Source: Allobosea lathyri (GTDB lineage: Bacteria > Pseudomonadota > Alphaproteobacteria > Rhizobiales > Beijerinckiaceae). From it: DNA of 64,000 nucleotides. This document shows positions 46,580-57,397 of the stretch, in pieces. The translations under genes and the position numbers were made by a program. The stretch covers positions 541,629 to 605,628 of the forward strand of contig NZ_FNUY01000003.1 in NCBI RefSeq assembly GCF_900108245.1, read 5' to 3'. Under the pieces are notes generated by a model. The model saw nothing but the letters and a program-made list of their open reading frames with translations, made no database searches and was not told the DNA's origin. The stretch's first letter is position 1. Each line of letters opens with the position of its first letter.

Positions 46580-47010
46580 CAGGGGAGCCTCTTAGCGGGG
46601 CCTTCTTAGCAGGGGAGCCTTCTTGCCTTGCAGGACGAAGAGGGCCGTGGGCGCAGCGCCGTTTCTCGTCATGGTCGGCCTTGTGCCGAGCATGACGGCG
46701 CGGTGTACCGGCTCATCTGACCCAGCGCACCCTGCAAGCACCCCATGCAAATGAAGCAGGTTGCGCGATCCACATTTGCCCGTTTATGGTGCAGTTCTTG
46801 GTTCAACTCTAGAAAGGGAGGGCTGAATGAAATTCATGATCATCGTCGCTCTCCCGCGAATGTCCCACCGCTACTAGGTCGGACTCGCCCGTGGCCCGCC
46901 TTCCGCGGCGCCTGAGCCTTTTTTCAAACCTGTTCTTTTAGCTGGAGACCGGCGCGCGTCGTCGTCTCCGCCTGATTTGGAGTCGGCTCTTTTCCGAGCC
47001 GAATGACATC
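46580..47010. other. Leader region of the ABC exporter gene
   Basis: These 431 bases hold imperfect TAGCAGGGGAGCCT repeats (46577-46620), a palindromic dispersed repeat (46667-46697, CGTCATGGTCGG...GAGCATGACG), and a 16-codon frame at 46827-46877 (MKFMIIVALPRMSHRY) with a very strong AAAGGGAGGGCTGA site. Next come a GC stem followed by TTTTTTC (about 46897-46930) and a GGCTC/GAGCC hairpin (46986-47001) just before the ABC gene. The arrangement resembles a peptide-controlled attenuator, but this is not proven. Confidence 0.4.
46827..46877 (+). CDS. Possible 16-residue leader peptide
   Basis: ATG at 46827 has the strongest ribosome-binding site in the neighbourhood and reads MKFMIIVALPRMSHRY then TAG. 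MKFMIIV also resembles the first strand of YCII/DGPF-domain proteins, so it may be the stub of a lost gene. It sits about 130 bases before the ABC exporter gene. Confidence 0.3.
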   Translation: MKFMIIVALPRMSHRY

Positions 47011-48807
<1,797 letters not shown>

Positions 48808-48814
48808 ACCGCAG

Positions 48815-48926
48815 CGTCATTCTCGGGTCGCGCTTTGCGCGGACCCGAGAATCTCGTGACGGAAAGGCTTGTATGTCAGTCGCCTCTTTCGGCATGAGAT
48901 GCTCGGGTCTTCGCCCGAGCATGACG
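48815..48926. repeat. Palindromic dispersed repeat, composite copy
   Basis: Starts CGTCATTCTCGGGTC...GACCCGAGAATCTCG and ends GAGATGCTCGGGTCTTCG...GAGCATGACG, two palindromes in a larger inverted arrangement. It is of the same family as 16716-16811. It lies between the ABC exporter gene and the convergent GGCT-like gene. Confidence 0.75.
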
Positions 48927-48932
48927 GCGCGA

Positions 48933-49451
48933 TCACTTCGGCGCCAGCGCCCTTGGCCGGACACCCGCGACCGGGCCGGGAGGAAGCTCGGCGCTCACAG
49001 CCTGATTCAGCGACTTCACATCCAGATTCGGCTTGCTCAGAAACCGATTCATCGCGGCGATGTAAGCCTCTGGCAGCGCCCGGTCTTTCGCGCTGGCTAT
49101 GATGGCTTCGAGATAGCCCGGGCGGGCCTTGCCGAGATCGGCGCTGCGGCCGACATAGACCAGCGCACGCTTGGCACCGCCTTCCACGATCACCGGCTGG
49201 TTGATCTTCACATAAAGGCCGCTGGCGATGTCCTCGAACTTGTCGAGGGCGCGGACGTCGCTCAGCGCGCAGTCCCAGAGCACGCCATGAACGGTCTCGC
49301 GCGGGTCGCGGATGACCGAGGCGTAGCCATCGGTGGTGACGATGAAGCGATGCCGCGGCAGGCGCGCGAGCCCGAGCGGCTTCGAGCCGGGGCAGCGCGT
49401 CGCCATCGCGGCCACGTCCATATTGGCGCCATAGGCGAAATAGAGGGGCAT
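48933..49451 (-). CDS. Gamma-glutamylcyclotransferase-like protein
   Basis: The 172-residue protein has the GGCT start MPLYFAYGANM, with the substrate-binding YGANM loop, LPRHRFIVTTDGYASVIRDPRETVHGVLWDC, and ALDKFEDIASGLYVK containing the likely catalytic Glu. GLYVKINQPVIVEGGAKRALVYVGRSADLGKARPGYLEAII completes the fold. Members release 5-oxoproline from gamma-glutamyl compounds; the exact substrate is not known. The C-terminal PPGPVAGVRPRALAPK tail is low complexity. Confidence 0.85.
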   Translation of the reverse strand: MPLYFAYGANMDVAAMATRCPGSKPLGLARLPRHRFIVTTDGYASVIRDPRETVHGVLWDCALSDVRALDKFEDIASGLYVKINQPVIVEGGAKRALVYVGRSADLGKARPGYLEAIIASAKDRALPEAYIAAMNRFLSKPNLDVKSLNQAVSAELPPGPVAGVRPRALAPK

Positions 49452-49484
49452 CAGGTCACCATGTCATTCGCGGGAGATACTCTC

Positions 49485-49627
49485 CGTCATGGTCGGGCTT
49501 GTCCCGGCCATCCACGTCTTCGCTGGTCGAGGGGCGTGTTCAAGACGTGGATGCTCGCCACAAGGGCGAGCATGACGGCGAGGAGACATCTCGTCCGGAG
49601 ATGCCCGGGTCAAGCCCGGGCATGACG
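49485..49627. repeat. Palindromic dispersed repeats, tandem cluster
   Basis: From CGTCATGGTCGGGCTTGTCC to the final GGGCATGACGGCG there are three palindromic cores: one with GCGAGCATGACGGCG near 49567-49581 and one with GCCCGGGTCAAGCCCGGGC at 49602-49620. It fills most of the space between the GGCT-like and isovaleryl-CoA dehydrogenase genes and ends just before the latter's stop. Confidence 0.8.
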
Positions 49628-49638
49628 GCGTGGGGCCG

Positions 49639-50811
49639 TTACTTCGTCTTATCGAACAATTCCCGGCCGATCAGCATGCGGCGGATCTCGCTGGTGCCGG
49701 CGCCGATCTCGTAGAGTTTCGCGTCCCGCAGCAAGCGCCCGGTCGGGTAGTCGTTGATATAGCCGTTGCCGCCGAGCAGCTGGATCGCGTCGAGCGCGAT
49801 CTGCGTCGCCTTCTCGGCTGAGATCAGGATTGCGCCGGCTGCGTCCTCGCGGGTGGTCTCGCCGCGGTCGCAGGCTTTCGCGACGGCATACACATAGGCC
49901 TTGCAGGCGTTCATCATCACATACATGTCGGCGAGCTTGCCCTGGACGAGCTGGAACTGTCCGATCGACTGCCCGAACTGCTTGCGCTCGTGGACATAGG
50001 GCATGACCACATCCATCGCCGCCTGCATAATGCCGAGCGGGCCGGCGGAGAGCACCACGCGCTCATAGTCGAGCCCGCTCATCAGCACGTTGACGCCGCG
50101 CCCGACCGAACCCAGCACGTTCTCCTCGGGCACCTCGCAGTCCTCGAAGACGAGTTCGCAGGTGTCGGAGCCGCGCATGCCGAGCTTGTCGAGCTTCTGG
50201 GCGGTCGAGAAGCCCTTCATGCCCTTCTCGATCAGGAAGGCGGTGATGCCCTTCGAACCTGCGGCCGGGTCGGTCTTGGCATAGACGACCAGCGTCTCGG
50301 CGATGGGGCCGTTAGTGATCCACATCTTGTTGCCGGTGATGATGTAGCGGTCGCCCTTCTTCTCGGCGCGCGTCTTCATCGAGACGACATCGGAGCCGGC
50401 GCCGGGCTCGGACATGGCGAGCGAGCCGACATGCTCTCCCGAGATCAGCTTGGGCAGGTATTTCGCCTTCTGCGCGGCAGTGCCGTTGCGGGCGATCTGG
50501 TTGACGCAGAGATTGCTGTGCGCGCCATAGCTCAGGCCGACGGAAGCCGAGGCGCGCGAGACCTCCTCAATCGCCACGACATGTTCGAGATAGCCCAGCC
50601 CCGAACCGCCATCCTCTTCCTTCACCGTGATGCCATGCAGGCCGAGCGCGCCCATCTGCGGCCAGAGATCGCGCGGGAACTGGTTGGAGCGGTCGATCTC
50701 CTCGGCGCGCGGCGCGATCTTCTCCTGCGCGAAGGCATGGACGGTGTCGCGGATCGCATCGGCGGTTTCGCCGAGGTCGAAATTGAACGGGCGCGGCGCG
50801 TTGGCGAGCAT
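49639..50811 (-). CDS. ivd: Isovaleryl-CoA dehydrogenase
   Basis: The 390-residue FAD enzyme oxidises isovaleryl-CoA to 3-methylcrotonyl-CoA in leucine degradation. [39 protein letters not shown] and [39 protein letters not shown] are acyl-CoA dehydrogenase blocks. Glu250 in [17 protein letters not shown] is at the position of the IVD-specific catalytic base, distinct from the position in other acyl-CoA dehydrogenases. The end [25 protein letters not shown] is intact. GGAGG lies before the ATG at 50811. The rest of the leucine pathway is not adjacent; mccB lies 6.6 kb away on the other strand. Confidence 0.94.
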   Translation of the reverse strand: MLANAPRPFNFDLGETADAIRDTVHAFAQEKIAPRAEEIDRSNQFPRDLWPQMGALGLHGITVKEEDGGSGLGYLEHVVAIEEVSRASASVGLSYGAHSNLCVNQIARNGTAAQKAKYLPKLISGEHVGSLAMSEPGAGSDVVSMKTRAEKKGDRYIITGNKMWITNGPIAETLVVYAKTDPAAGSKGITAFLIEKGMKGFSTAQKLDKLGMRGSDTCELVFEDCEVPEENVLGSVGRGVNVLMSGLDYERVVLSAGPLGIMQAAMDVVMPYVHERKQFGQSIGQFQLVQGKLADMYVMMNACKAYVYAVAKACDRGETTREDAAGAILISAEKATQIALDAIQLLGGNGYINDYPTGRLLRDAKLYEIGAGTSEIRRMLIGRELFDKTK

Positions 50812-50943
50812 GAAATCCTCCCGGTGCTCCGAAGCGGGCCAAGCCGCTTCCTTTGCTCGCGTTATAGCGCGGATCGGATGCAAGTCAGCGCGCAGGCGTG
50901 AACAGCGGGTTGGGCGTGCAAGCCCCAATCTTTAAGGCCCGCT

Positions 50944-51939
50944 TCAGTGGATCATGTTGCGCCGCCGCAGCAGCAGATAGACCAGACTGGCGGCGAGCAG
51001 ACTGAGCAGGACCACGTAGACGAAGCCCATCTCGTCATCGAGGAAGGGCAGGCCCTTCGTGTTCACGCCGAAGAGGCCGGTGATCAGCGTCGCCGGCATC
51101 AGCGTCGCCGTCAGGATCGAGAGCACATAGAGCTGCTCGTTGGTCTGCGCCGTCAGGCGCGCGGCGATCTCGTCCTGAAGCAGCCGGGCGCGCTGCTGCA
51201 CGATCTGGACGTCGCTGAGCATGGTGTCGACGCGGTGGAGCAGGCGGCTTGCGGCGCTCTTGACGGTCTCCGGCGCGGTGCGGGCCGATGCCGTCTCCGA
51301 GAAGCGGCGAAACAGCTGGTGCAGGCCGTTGAGCTGGCGATGCAGCTTCACCGTGCGCCGGCGGATCAGGCCGAGCCGACGGGCATCGTTCCCGATGCGA
51401 TCGTCGATGACATGATCCTCGATCGAATCGGTGTCGTCGGTGAGGTGCATGACATCCTCGGCGACATCCTCGATCACATATTCGATCACGCGCTCGAACA
51501 GCATGACCGGGGAGGTGGCGCGAAAACCCGCCTCCAGCGCGTCGCGCGTCAGCCGCGTCGCCTGGAGCGCCTGGCGCCGGCCGGTAAGCAGGACGCGCTC
51601 GCTGACGATCCAGTGCAGCATGCCGGTATCATCGGCAAGGCTGGCGACCTCGCGCATCTGGTCGAAGGTGATGCCCCAGACGAAATCGGCGTCGTGATAG
51701 AGGCGCTGGTGCTCGTCCTGGCCCAGAAACAGGCTCAGCGCGTCCGCCGGAATGCCCGGGCAGGCGGCTATCCATTGCTTGGTGCGGCTATGGACGAGGT
51801 CGACATGAAGCCAGACGAAGCTGGTATCGGGCAGTTCGAGCGCCGGCATCTTGTCGCGCGGCAGGAGATGCGGGCGGCCCTCCGCATCGAAACGATAGAC
51901 CCAGACGAAGCCGGCCTGGGATTGCAGATCATGCAGCAT
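50944..51939 (-). CDS. ZntB/CorA-family divalent cation transporter
   Basis: The 331-residue protein has the long acidic cytoplasmic domain and stalk helix of the CorA superfamily and two C-terminal membrane helices (SILTATLMPATLITGLFGV; FVYVVLLSLLAASLVYLLL). The pore signature reads GVN (GLFGVNTKGLPF) rather than GMN, and the length and sequence (LFLGQDEHQRLYHDADFVWGITFDQMRE) fit the ZntB branch, which moves zinc. Substrate assignment to Zn versus Mg is inference. Confidence 0.9.
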   Translation of the reverse strand: MLHDLQSQAGFVWVYRFDAEGRPHLLPRDKMPALELPDTSFVWLHVDLVHSRTKQWIAACPGIPADALSLFLGQDEHQRLYHDADFVWGITFDQMREVASLADDTGMLHWIVSERVLLTGRRQALQATRLTRDALEAGFRATSPVMLFERVIEYVIEDVAEDVMHLTDDTDSIEDHVIDDRIGNDARRLGLIRRRTVKLHRQLNGLHQLFRRFSETASARTAPETVKSAASRLLHRVDTMLSDVQIVQQRARLLQDEIAARLTAQTNEQLYVLSILTATLMPATLITGLFGVNTKGLPFLDDEMGFVYVVLLSLLAASLVYLLLRRRNMIH

Positions 51940-52096
51940 CGTCGTCTTGCCCGGCTCTCTCGCCCAGTTCTTGCCCAGTTCCTCGGCCCTGGCATGTGCG
52001 GCGAGGGCCTCTCCCGCATTGCGTCATGCGGGAGCGTGGCCGAACAGGGCTCGGCAGACATGACAGCTTCGTGACAGGATGCGGCGCAGACGGCGA

Positions 52097-53077
52097 CTAG
52101 TCGCGGGCGAGGGAGCTCGTCGTTGCGACGTCGCGGGCGCCGGCGGTGCGCTGCGGCACCTTTGCCGGCGGCGCCATGCGCAGCGGCGTGCCGCCGGCGC
52201 CTTTCGGTGCCCGCGAGCCGGCCGATGTCGCCGGCGGCTTGTTGGCGGCGACCTTCGGCTCGCCGCCGCGCCATTCGCGGGTGCCGATGTCGAAGCGGCC
52301 CTGCCGCCAGGCTGCGAATTCGCGTTCGGAGCCGTAGAAGGCGTTGCGGTCGACATCGCCGGTGATGCCGGGCACGCGGCCCGTGGTGGTGAACTGCCAG
52401 AACTCCCAGCGCTCGCGATTGTAGCGATGGCGCAGCGGCGCCGCCGTCGAGCGCAGCCAATAGGGATAGTCGTTGAACTCGCCCTCGAGGATATCCTCGT
52501 GGAAATTGATGTCGGTGTAGATGATCGGCTTCTTGCCGGTATGCTCCTGCAACCCCTTCAGCATCTCGCGAATCTTCACCAAAGCTGCCTCGCGCGAGAT
52601 CTTGCGGGTGCATTGCGAGCCGTTCTGCCACTCGACGTCGAGCACGGGCGGCAGCGCGTCGGCATCGCGCGGGATATGGCGTTTCATCCAGCGGACCTGG
52701 TCCTTGGCCGAGCGGCACCACCAGACGAAATGATAGGCGCCGCGTGCGACACCGGCCTTCTTCGCCTCGGCCCAGTTGCGCTTGAAATTCGGGTCGAGAT
52801 GGTCGCCGCCCTCGGTCGCCTTGATGAAGGCGAAGCGCGTGCCGGCGTCCTTGACCTTGTCCCAGTCGATGTCGCCCTGCCAGCGCGAGATGTCGATGCC
52901 CTGGATCGCCTGCCGGCGGGCATCCCTGACGCCGTGATGGGGGGAGCTGTCGCTCTTCTTGGGGTAGAGCGCGGCAGCCGGAGTGGCGAAGCAGGCGAAC
53001 AGGGTTGTCATGACTATGGCGCCGAGCGTGCTTCGCCCAGACGTCATTCGTTCCGAAATCCTCGACCGCACCGGCAT
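52097..53077 (-). CDS. GH25 lysozyme-family protein, secreted
   Basis: The 326-residue protein starts at ATG 53077 behind GAGGAG; a long signal (about 33 residues; STLGAIVMTTLFACFATPAAA) follows. The GH25 muramidase domain has QGIDISRWQGDIDW, FAFIKATEGGDHLDPNFKRNW, ARGAYHFVWWC, and PPVLDVEWQ with the catalytic Asp/Glu pair, then YTDINFHEDIL and EFWQFTTTGRVPGITGDVDRNAFYG. A proline/alanine-rich tail of about 45 residues ends it. It probably cleaves or remodels peptidoglycan. It lies next to a paralogous gene of the same orientation. Confidence 0.92.
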   Translation of the reverse strand: MPVRSRISERMTSGRSTLGAIVMTTLFACFATPAAALYPKKSDSSPHHGVRDARRQAIQGIDISRWQGDIDWDKVKDAGTRFAFIKATEGGDHLDPNFKRNWAEAKKAGVARGAYHFVWWCRSAKDQVRWMKRHIPRDADALPPVLDVEWQNGSQCTRKISREAALVKIREMLKGLQEHTGKKPIIYTDINFHEDILEGEFNDYPYWLRSTAAPLRHRYNRERWEFWQFTTTGRVPGITGDVDRNAFYGSEREFAAWRQGRFDIGTREWRGGEPKVAANKPPATSAGSRAPKGAGGTPLRMAPPAKVPQRTAGARDVATTSSLARD

Positions 53078-53118
53078 ACGCTTCTCCTCAATCGAGGTCG
53101 ACGATGCGAAGGGCGTGG

Positions 53119-53133
53119 TTAAGGGCCGGTTAG
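53119..53133 (-). promoter_or_regulatory. Possible CtrA-type box
   Basis: TTAA-N7-TTAG (53119-53133) lies about 40 bases upstream of the first GH25 gene and is one base away from the CtrA motif TTAA-N7-TTAA. CtrA controls cell-cycle and envelope genes in alphaproteobacteria. A single near-match of this kind can occur by chance. Confidence 0.25.
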
Positions 53134-53197
53134 AAATGGCTCGCAATCGAGCGGCAAGTTTCAGCTTTGGTTAACCGGCGCGGCGAGGCGAGCGGCT

Positions 53198-54166
53198 TCA
53201 CTCTGCCTCGGCGGTTTCCTGATCCTGCGGCGCGAAATCCTGCCGCGCGAAGGAGGAGGCGACCGGCGCCGCAGAGCCTGGAATCCGCGCGACCAGCGGC
53301 GGCGCCGGGGTCGGCGCGGGCACGCGCTCAGGGCCGGGGCTCGGCTGCGGCGGCACGGGCTTGCGCTTTTCCCAGCGGCGGGTGCCGATGTCGAACTCGC
53401 CCGAGCGCCAGCCGACGAACTCGCCTTCATTGCCGTAGAAGGCGTTGCGGTCGACATCGCCCTTGATGCCGGGGACACGCCCGGTCGTGGTGAACTGCCA
53501 GAAGGCCCAGGGCCGTTCCGTGTAGCGCGCCTCGGGCAGGGCGGCTGTGGAGCGGATCCAGTAGGGGTAGTCGTTGAACTGGCCCTCCAGCACCTCCTTG
53601 TGGAAGGTGATGTCGGTATAGATCACCGGCTTCTTCCCGGTCAGCTGCTCCAGCTCCGTGAGCATCAGCTGGATCTTCTCCAGTGCCAGCGAGCGGTCGA
53701 CCTTCTGCGGGCAGGTGCGCGAATGGCCGTTCCATTCGACGTCGAGCACAGGCGGCAGCGCATCGGGGTCGTTGGGGATCTGCTGCTTGAACCAGACCGC
53801 CTGCTCATGGGCGGGGCGGCACCAATAGACGAAGTGATAGGCGCCGCGCGGAATGCCGGCGCGGCGCGCGCCTTCCCAATTGCGCTGGAAGGCCGGGTCG
53901 ACATGGTCGCCGCCCTCCGTCGCCTTCATGTAGACGAAGCGCGTACCGGCGCCCCGGACCGCGGCCCAGTCGATCTCGCCCTGCCAGCGCGAGATGTCGA
54001 TGCCGTGAATCGGATAGCGATGGGCCGCGGCCACGCCGGGATGGGGCCGGTTGTCACCCTTGGCCGGGTAGTTGCCCTCCATCGCGACGCAGCCGCCAAG
54101 AACCGCTAGCGCGGCGGCGGCAAGGAACGATGTGAGGTTAAGGCTGGGCATGCGTCGGGCGGTCAT
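53198..54166 (-). CDS. GH25 lysozyme-family lipoprotein
   Basis: The 322-residue paralogue of the preceding gene carries a lipobox (LAVLGGC, Cys near residue 26) and so is membrane-anchored. GH25 blocks are almost the same: HGIDISRWQGEIDW, YMKATEGGDHVDPAFQRNW, PRGAYHFVYWC, PPVLDVEWNG, VIYTDITFHKEVLEGQFNDYPYW and FWQFTTTGRVPGIKGDVDRNAFYG. The C-terminal 60 residues are Pro/Ala-rich and differ. ATG codons at 54166 and 54151 both fit. One secreted and one anchored enzyme from a tandem duplication suggest division of labour in the envelope. Confidence 0.91.
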   Translation of the reverse strand: MTARRMPSLNLTSFLAAAALAVLGGCVAMEGNYPAKGDNRPHPGVAAAHRYPIHGIDISRWQGEIDWAAVRGAGTRFVYMKATEGGDHVDPAFQRNWEGARRAGIPRGAYHFVYWCRPAHEQAVWFKQQIPNDPDALPPVLDVEWNGHSRTCPQKVDRSLALEKIQLMLTELEQLTGKKPVIYTDITFHKEVLEGQFNDYPYWIRSTAALPEARYTERPWAFWQFTTTGRVPGIKGDVDRNAFYGNEGEFVGWRSGEFDIGTRRWEKRKPVPPQPSPGPERVPAPTPAPPLVARIPGSAAPVASSFARQDFAPQDQETAEAE

Positions 54167-54229
54167 CTCGCGGACAATTGAGGAGAAAGCTTGACGGCCG
54201 GTTTACGTTACCAAAATTGTTGCGCCCGC

Positions 54230-55636
54230 TCAGGCCAGACCAAGCCAGAGCGTGGCGATGCCGAGAAAGGCGAAGAAGCCGACGACATCGGTGACGGTGG
54301 TGACGAAGGTACCTGAGGCGATCGCGGGGTCGACGTCAAATCTGTCGAGCGCCAGCGGGATCAGGACGCCCGCGGCCGCGGCCGAGATCAGCGTGACGAT
54401 CATCGCGATGCCGATGACGATTCCAAGCCCGCTGCTGCCGAACCAGATGGCCGCGACGATGCCGGTGATCACGGCGAAACCGACGCCGTTGATCAGGCCG
54501 ACGATCATCTCGCGGGTGAAGAACCGGCGCAGGTTCCAGGCGCCCAGCTCCTGCGTCGCCAGCGCGCGCACCGCCACCGTCATCGTCTGCGTCGCGGCGT
54601 TGCCGCCCTGGCTCGCCACGATCGGGGCCAGGATCGCCAGCGCCACGAGCTTGGAGAGCTGTTCCTCGAACAGGCTCATCACCGCGGCGGCGAGAAAGGA
54701 TGTGACCAGATTGACGAAGAGCCAGCTGAACCGGCTTTTGGCGATCGCGGGCACGGGGTCGGACAGCTCCTCGTCGGCATGCACGCCGCCGAGTTGCTTG
54801 ACGTCGTCATCGGCGGCTTCCTCGATGACATCGACGATATCATCGATGGTCAGCACGCCGACCAGGCGGCCGGCATCGTCGATGACGGGGGCGGCGACGA
54901 GGTTGTAGCGCTGGAACATCCGCGCGACGTCCTCGATATCCTCGGTCGCCTTGACGACGCGGCGGTCCTCCTCGACCAGCTCCGAAATCGGGACCGGTCG
55001 CTTCGTCCGCAGCAGGCGGTCGAGCCGCACGGTACCAACGAAATGATGCGCGGGGTCGGCGACGAAGATCTCGAAGAAGCGGTCGGGGACATCGGCGGTG
55101 TCGCGGAGGTAGTCGATCGTGTGCCCGACCGTCCAGAACGGCGGAACGGCGACGACCTCGCTCTGCATGCGCCGGCCGGCGCTCTCCTCGGGATAATCCA
55201 GGCCCTGCTGCAGGGCGATCCGCTCGGCAGGGGAGAGCTTGCCAAGCACCTCCTGCTTGTCGGCTTCCTCCATGTCCTCGAGGATGTAGACGGCGTCGTC
55301 GGTATCGAGATCGCGCACGCCCTCGGCGACGGTCTCCGCCGAAAGCTCCTCGAGAATCTCCTCGCGAATCGAATCGTCGACCTCGGTCAGGGCCGTGAAG
55401 TCGAAATCCGTTCCGAGCAGCGAGATCAGCCTCGGGCGCTCATCGGCGTCGAGCGCTTCCAGCAGCGCGCCGAGATCGGCCTCGTGCATGTCGGCGACGA
55501 TGGCGCGCAGCGTCGTCAGGTCCGACAGCAGGACGGCTTGCGAAACCTGCTCGACGAGACCGGCATCGATCGCCCCATCCTCATCGCGGATCGGGCGGTC
55601 GAGGATGTCGTCGGGAGCGTTCTCGGCTTCCGTCAT
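54230..55636 (-). CDS. mgtE: Magnesium transporter MgtE
   Basis: A 468-residue protein: an N-terminal superhelical domain (LRAIVADMHEADLGALLEALDADERPRLISLL), two CBS domains (about 165-285; GRRMQSEVVAVPPFWTVGHTIDYLRDT; NLVAAPVIDDAGRLVGVLTIDDIVDVIEEAADDDV), and five membrane helices at the end (RFSWLFVNLVTSFLAAAVMSLFE; LAILAPIVASQGGNAATQTMTVAVRALA; MIVGLINGVGFAVITGIVAAIW). It is a Mg2+ channel gated by cytosolic Mg2+. The start at 55636 follows GGAGCCGGG. Confidence 0.93.
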   Translation of the reverse strand: MTEAENAPDDILDRPIRDEDGAIDAGLVEQVSQAVLLSDLTTLRAIVADMHEADLGALLEALDADERPRLISLLGTDFDFTALTEVDDSIREEILEELSAETVAEGVRDLDTDDAVYILEDMEEADKQEVLGKLSPAERIALQQGLDYPEESAGRRMQSEVVAVPPFWTVGHTIDYLRDTADVPDRFFEIFVADPAHHFVGTVRLDRLLRTKRPVPISELVEEDRRVVKATEDIEDVARMFQRYNLVAAPVIDDAGRLVGVLTIDDIVDVIEEAADDDVKQLGGVHADEELSDPVPAIAKSRFSWLFVNLVTSFLAAAVMSLFEEQLSKLVALAILAPIVASQGGNAATQTMTVAVRALATQELGAWNLRRFFTREMIVGLINGVGFAVITGIVAAIWFGSSGLGIVIGIAMIVTLISAAAAGVLIPLALDRFDVDPAIASGTFVTTVTDVVGFFAFLGIATLWLGLA

Positions 55637-55762
55637 CGGCCCGGCTCCGCGTCTGGAGGATTGGATTCGAAGAGGTGGTGGCTGCTCTTTTGTCAGCCGC
55701 ACTCCGCCCTTGCAACGCAGCATGACGGATTCGGGGCGAAAACATGAAGCAGGGCCGGAAAT

Positions 55763-55794
55763 GCAAACGGCGACCCGCGAGGGTCGCCGTTTGC
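55763..55794. terminator. Strong hairpin beside tRNA-Leu
   Basis: GCAAACGGCGACCC and GGGTCGCCGTTTGC form a perfect 14-bp stem with a GCGA loop, lying 18 bases past the 3' end of the tRNA. On the minus strand it is followed only by ATTT, so it is a weak intrinsic terminator at best but may define the tRNA transcript end. Confidence 0.6.
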
Positions 55795-55812
55795 TGGGCT
55801 TCAGCCCGAATT

Positions 55813-55897
55813 TGGTGCGGTCAAGAGGACTCGAACCTCCACGGGTCTCCCCGCTACCACCTCAAGGTAGTGCGTCTACCAATTCCGCCATGACCGC
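55813..55897 (-). tRNA. tRNA-Leu (anticodon GAG)
   Basis: Read on the minus strand it starts GCGGTCATGGCGGAATTGG and ends TTGACCGC-ACCA, with a 7-bp acceptor stem GCGGTCA/TGACCGC and encoded CCA. The anticodon stem CTACC/GGTAG encloses TTGAGGT, giving anticodon GAG for CUC/CUU. A long variable arm (AGCGGGGAGACCCGT) is as expected for a class II leucine tRNA. The T arm GGTTCGAGTCC is standard. Confidence 0.95.
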
Positions 55898-56032
55898 AGC
55901 GGCTCCAGAACGTTCCGCGCTGTGGCGGTGAACTCCGGAGCGGCGCGGGTCTAGCAAATCGAATCCGTCGCCACAAGAGCGTCTGACAGGAAAAGCGGCT
56001 AAGAATTTCCGGAAGGCCCTCAGACCCCGATT

Positions 56033-56302
56033 TTACGCGGCTTCCGCGACAGTCTGAAGTGAGTACACGGTCGGCCGCTTCAGCATCTGCGTGATCTCGA
56101 CGGAAATGCGCGAGCCGCTGACGACAACGATTCCCTTGGCGAAGGGGTGGTTGTTGGCGAGAATCTGGACCTCGTCGGTCTCGCTGGCGTTGAGTTCGAT
56201 GATCGCGCCGCGGCCCATGCGCAGCAATTTGTAGATCGGCATCTGGGTGGACCCCAGGACGACGGTCAGTTCGACAGGGACGAGATCGAGATCGGCCTTC
56301 AA
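56033..56302 (-). CDS. fliN: FliN-like flagellar switch protein (SpoA domain), orphan
   Basis: An 89-residue SpoA domain: DLVPVELTVVLGSTQMPIYKLLRMGRGAIIELNASETDEVQILANNHPFAKGIVVVSGSRISVEITQML is the FliN core that forms the C-ring with FliM. The TTG at 56302 is preferred: GGAGG lies 6 bases before it and the domain begins 3 residues later; an ATG at 56371 would add 23 residues unlike FliN. No other flagellar gene is in the window, so this is a lone copy. It could equally be a FliN/SpoA relative for another machine. Confidence 0.75.
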   Translation of the reverse strand: MKADLDLVPVELTVVLGSTQMPIYKLLRMGRGAIIELNASETDEVQILANNHPFAKGIVVVSGSRISVEITQMLKRPTVYSLQTVAEAA

Positions 56303-56438
56303 GTCCTGCCTCCGGGACACTACTTCAGAATTCCACCAACGAAACTTGCCTGCCGGCTGCTTCCGGCGCATGAGGCGCCCGCTGGTGAGCCGGTCGCCGC
56401 CGGTGAATGAAGCTTGAGCGAAACATGGTTAAGCCAAA

Positions 56439-57155
56439 GTGAAGACGCGCGAGGCGCTATCGGTTTTGTTCATGCCCGAGCCCGGCTCGGCCCCGGTCGA
56501 ATGGGTCGTGGCCGAGGGGCTGACCGGCTATGACGATGCGGTCGCCGAGATGGAGATGCGCGCGGGATTGATCGCGGACGGCGAGGCGCGCGAGCGCGTC
56601 TGGCTGGTCGAGCATCCGCCGCTCTACACCGCCGGCACCTCGGCGCGCGACGAGGACCTGATCGCGCCCGAGCGCTTTCCGGTGCATCGCTCCGGCCGTG
56701 GCGGACAGTTCACCTATCACGGGCCCGGCCAGCGCGTGGCCTATGTCATGCTCGACCTGAAGCGCCGCGAGCCCGATCTCCGGCGTTTCGTCGCGGCGCT
56801 GGAGGCGTGGCTGATCGGCACGCTCGACGGCTTCAACATTCGCGGCGAGCGGCGCGAGGACCGCGTCGGCGTCTGGGTGCGCCGGCCCGACAAGCTGGCA
56901 AGAGCCGGAGAAGCGACCGTCGAGGACAAGATCGCCGCCATCGGCATCCGCGTGCGCCGCTGGGTCTCGTTCCATGGCATTTCGCTGAATATCGAGCCGG
57001 AGCTTTCGCATTTCGATGGCATCGTGCCGTGCGGCGTCAGCGATCATGGCGTGACGTCGCTGGTCGATCTCGGATTGCCCGTGACGATGCCCGAGGTCGA
57101 TGTGGTCTTGCGGCGGGAGTTCGAGCAGATCTTCGGTCAGACCATCGCGGTTTGA
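56439..57155 (+). CDS. lipB: Octanoyltransferase LipB
   Basis: The enzyme transfers octanoyl groups from acyl carrier protein to lipoyl domains. [48 protein letters not shown] and [25 protein letters not shown] contain the family loops, including the active-site Lys; [18 protein letters not shown] has the catalytic Cys. Start is GTG 56439 (238 residues); ATG at 56472 is a plausible alternative, as neither has a strong binding site. Confidence 0.93.
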   Translation: MKTREALSVLFMPEPGSAPVEWVVAEGLTGYDDAVAEMEMRAGLIADGEARERVWLVEHPPLYTAGTSARDEDLIAPERFPVHRSGRGGQFTYHGPGQRVAYVMLDLKRREPDLRRFVAALEAWLIGTLDGFNIRGERREDRVGVWVRRPDKLARAGEATVEDKIAAIGIRVRRWVSFHGISLNIEPELSHFDGIVPCGVSDHGVTSLVDLGLPVTMPEVDVVLRREFEQIFGQTIAV

Positions 57156-57397
57156 CGAGATTACCTTCCATTGACCGGATCGGACCATGCTTTGCGCCTG
57201 AATCGGCAAAGCAAGGGGACGACATGCGGGGATTGATCTTGGCAGGCAGCCCGCGAATAGCCGTCACGCTCAAGCTTGTTTAGCGACGGGGGACTGGCGG
57301 ATTTGCGCTGTCGCTTCTGCGTGTCCGTGCCGGTTGGCGTTTTGCGCGGGGCGCGCGATAACCCGGCGAGAACATATCCGCTTTGGGAGCGCGCGCC

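Noticed and set aside
57224..57283. A 19-codon frame MRGLILAGSPRIAVTLKLV with AAGGGGACGAC in front
   Set aside because: Good binding site but very short, no structure after it and no link to mccB expression; probably chance.
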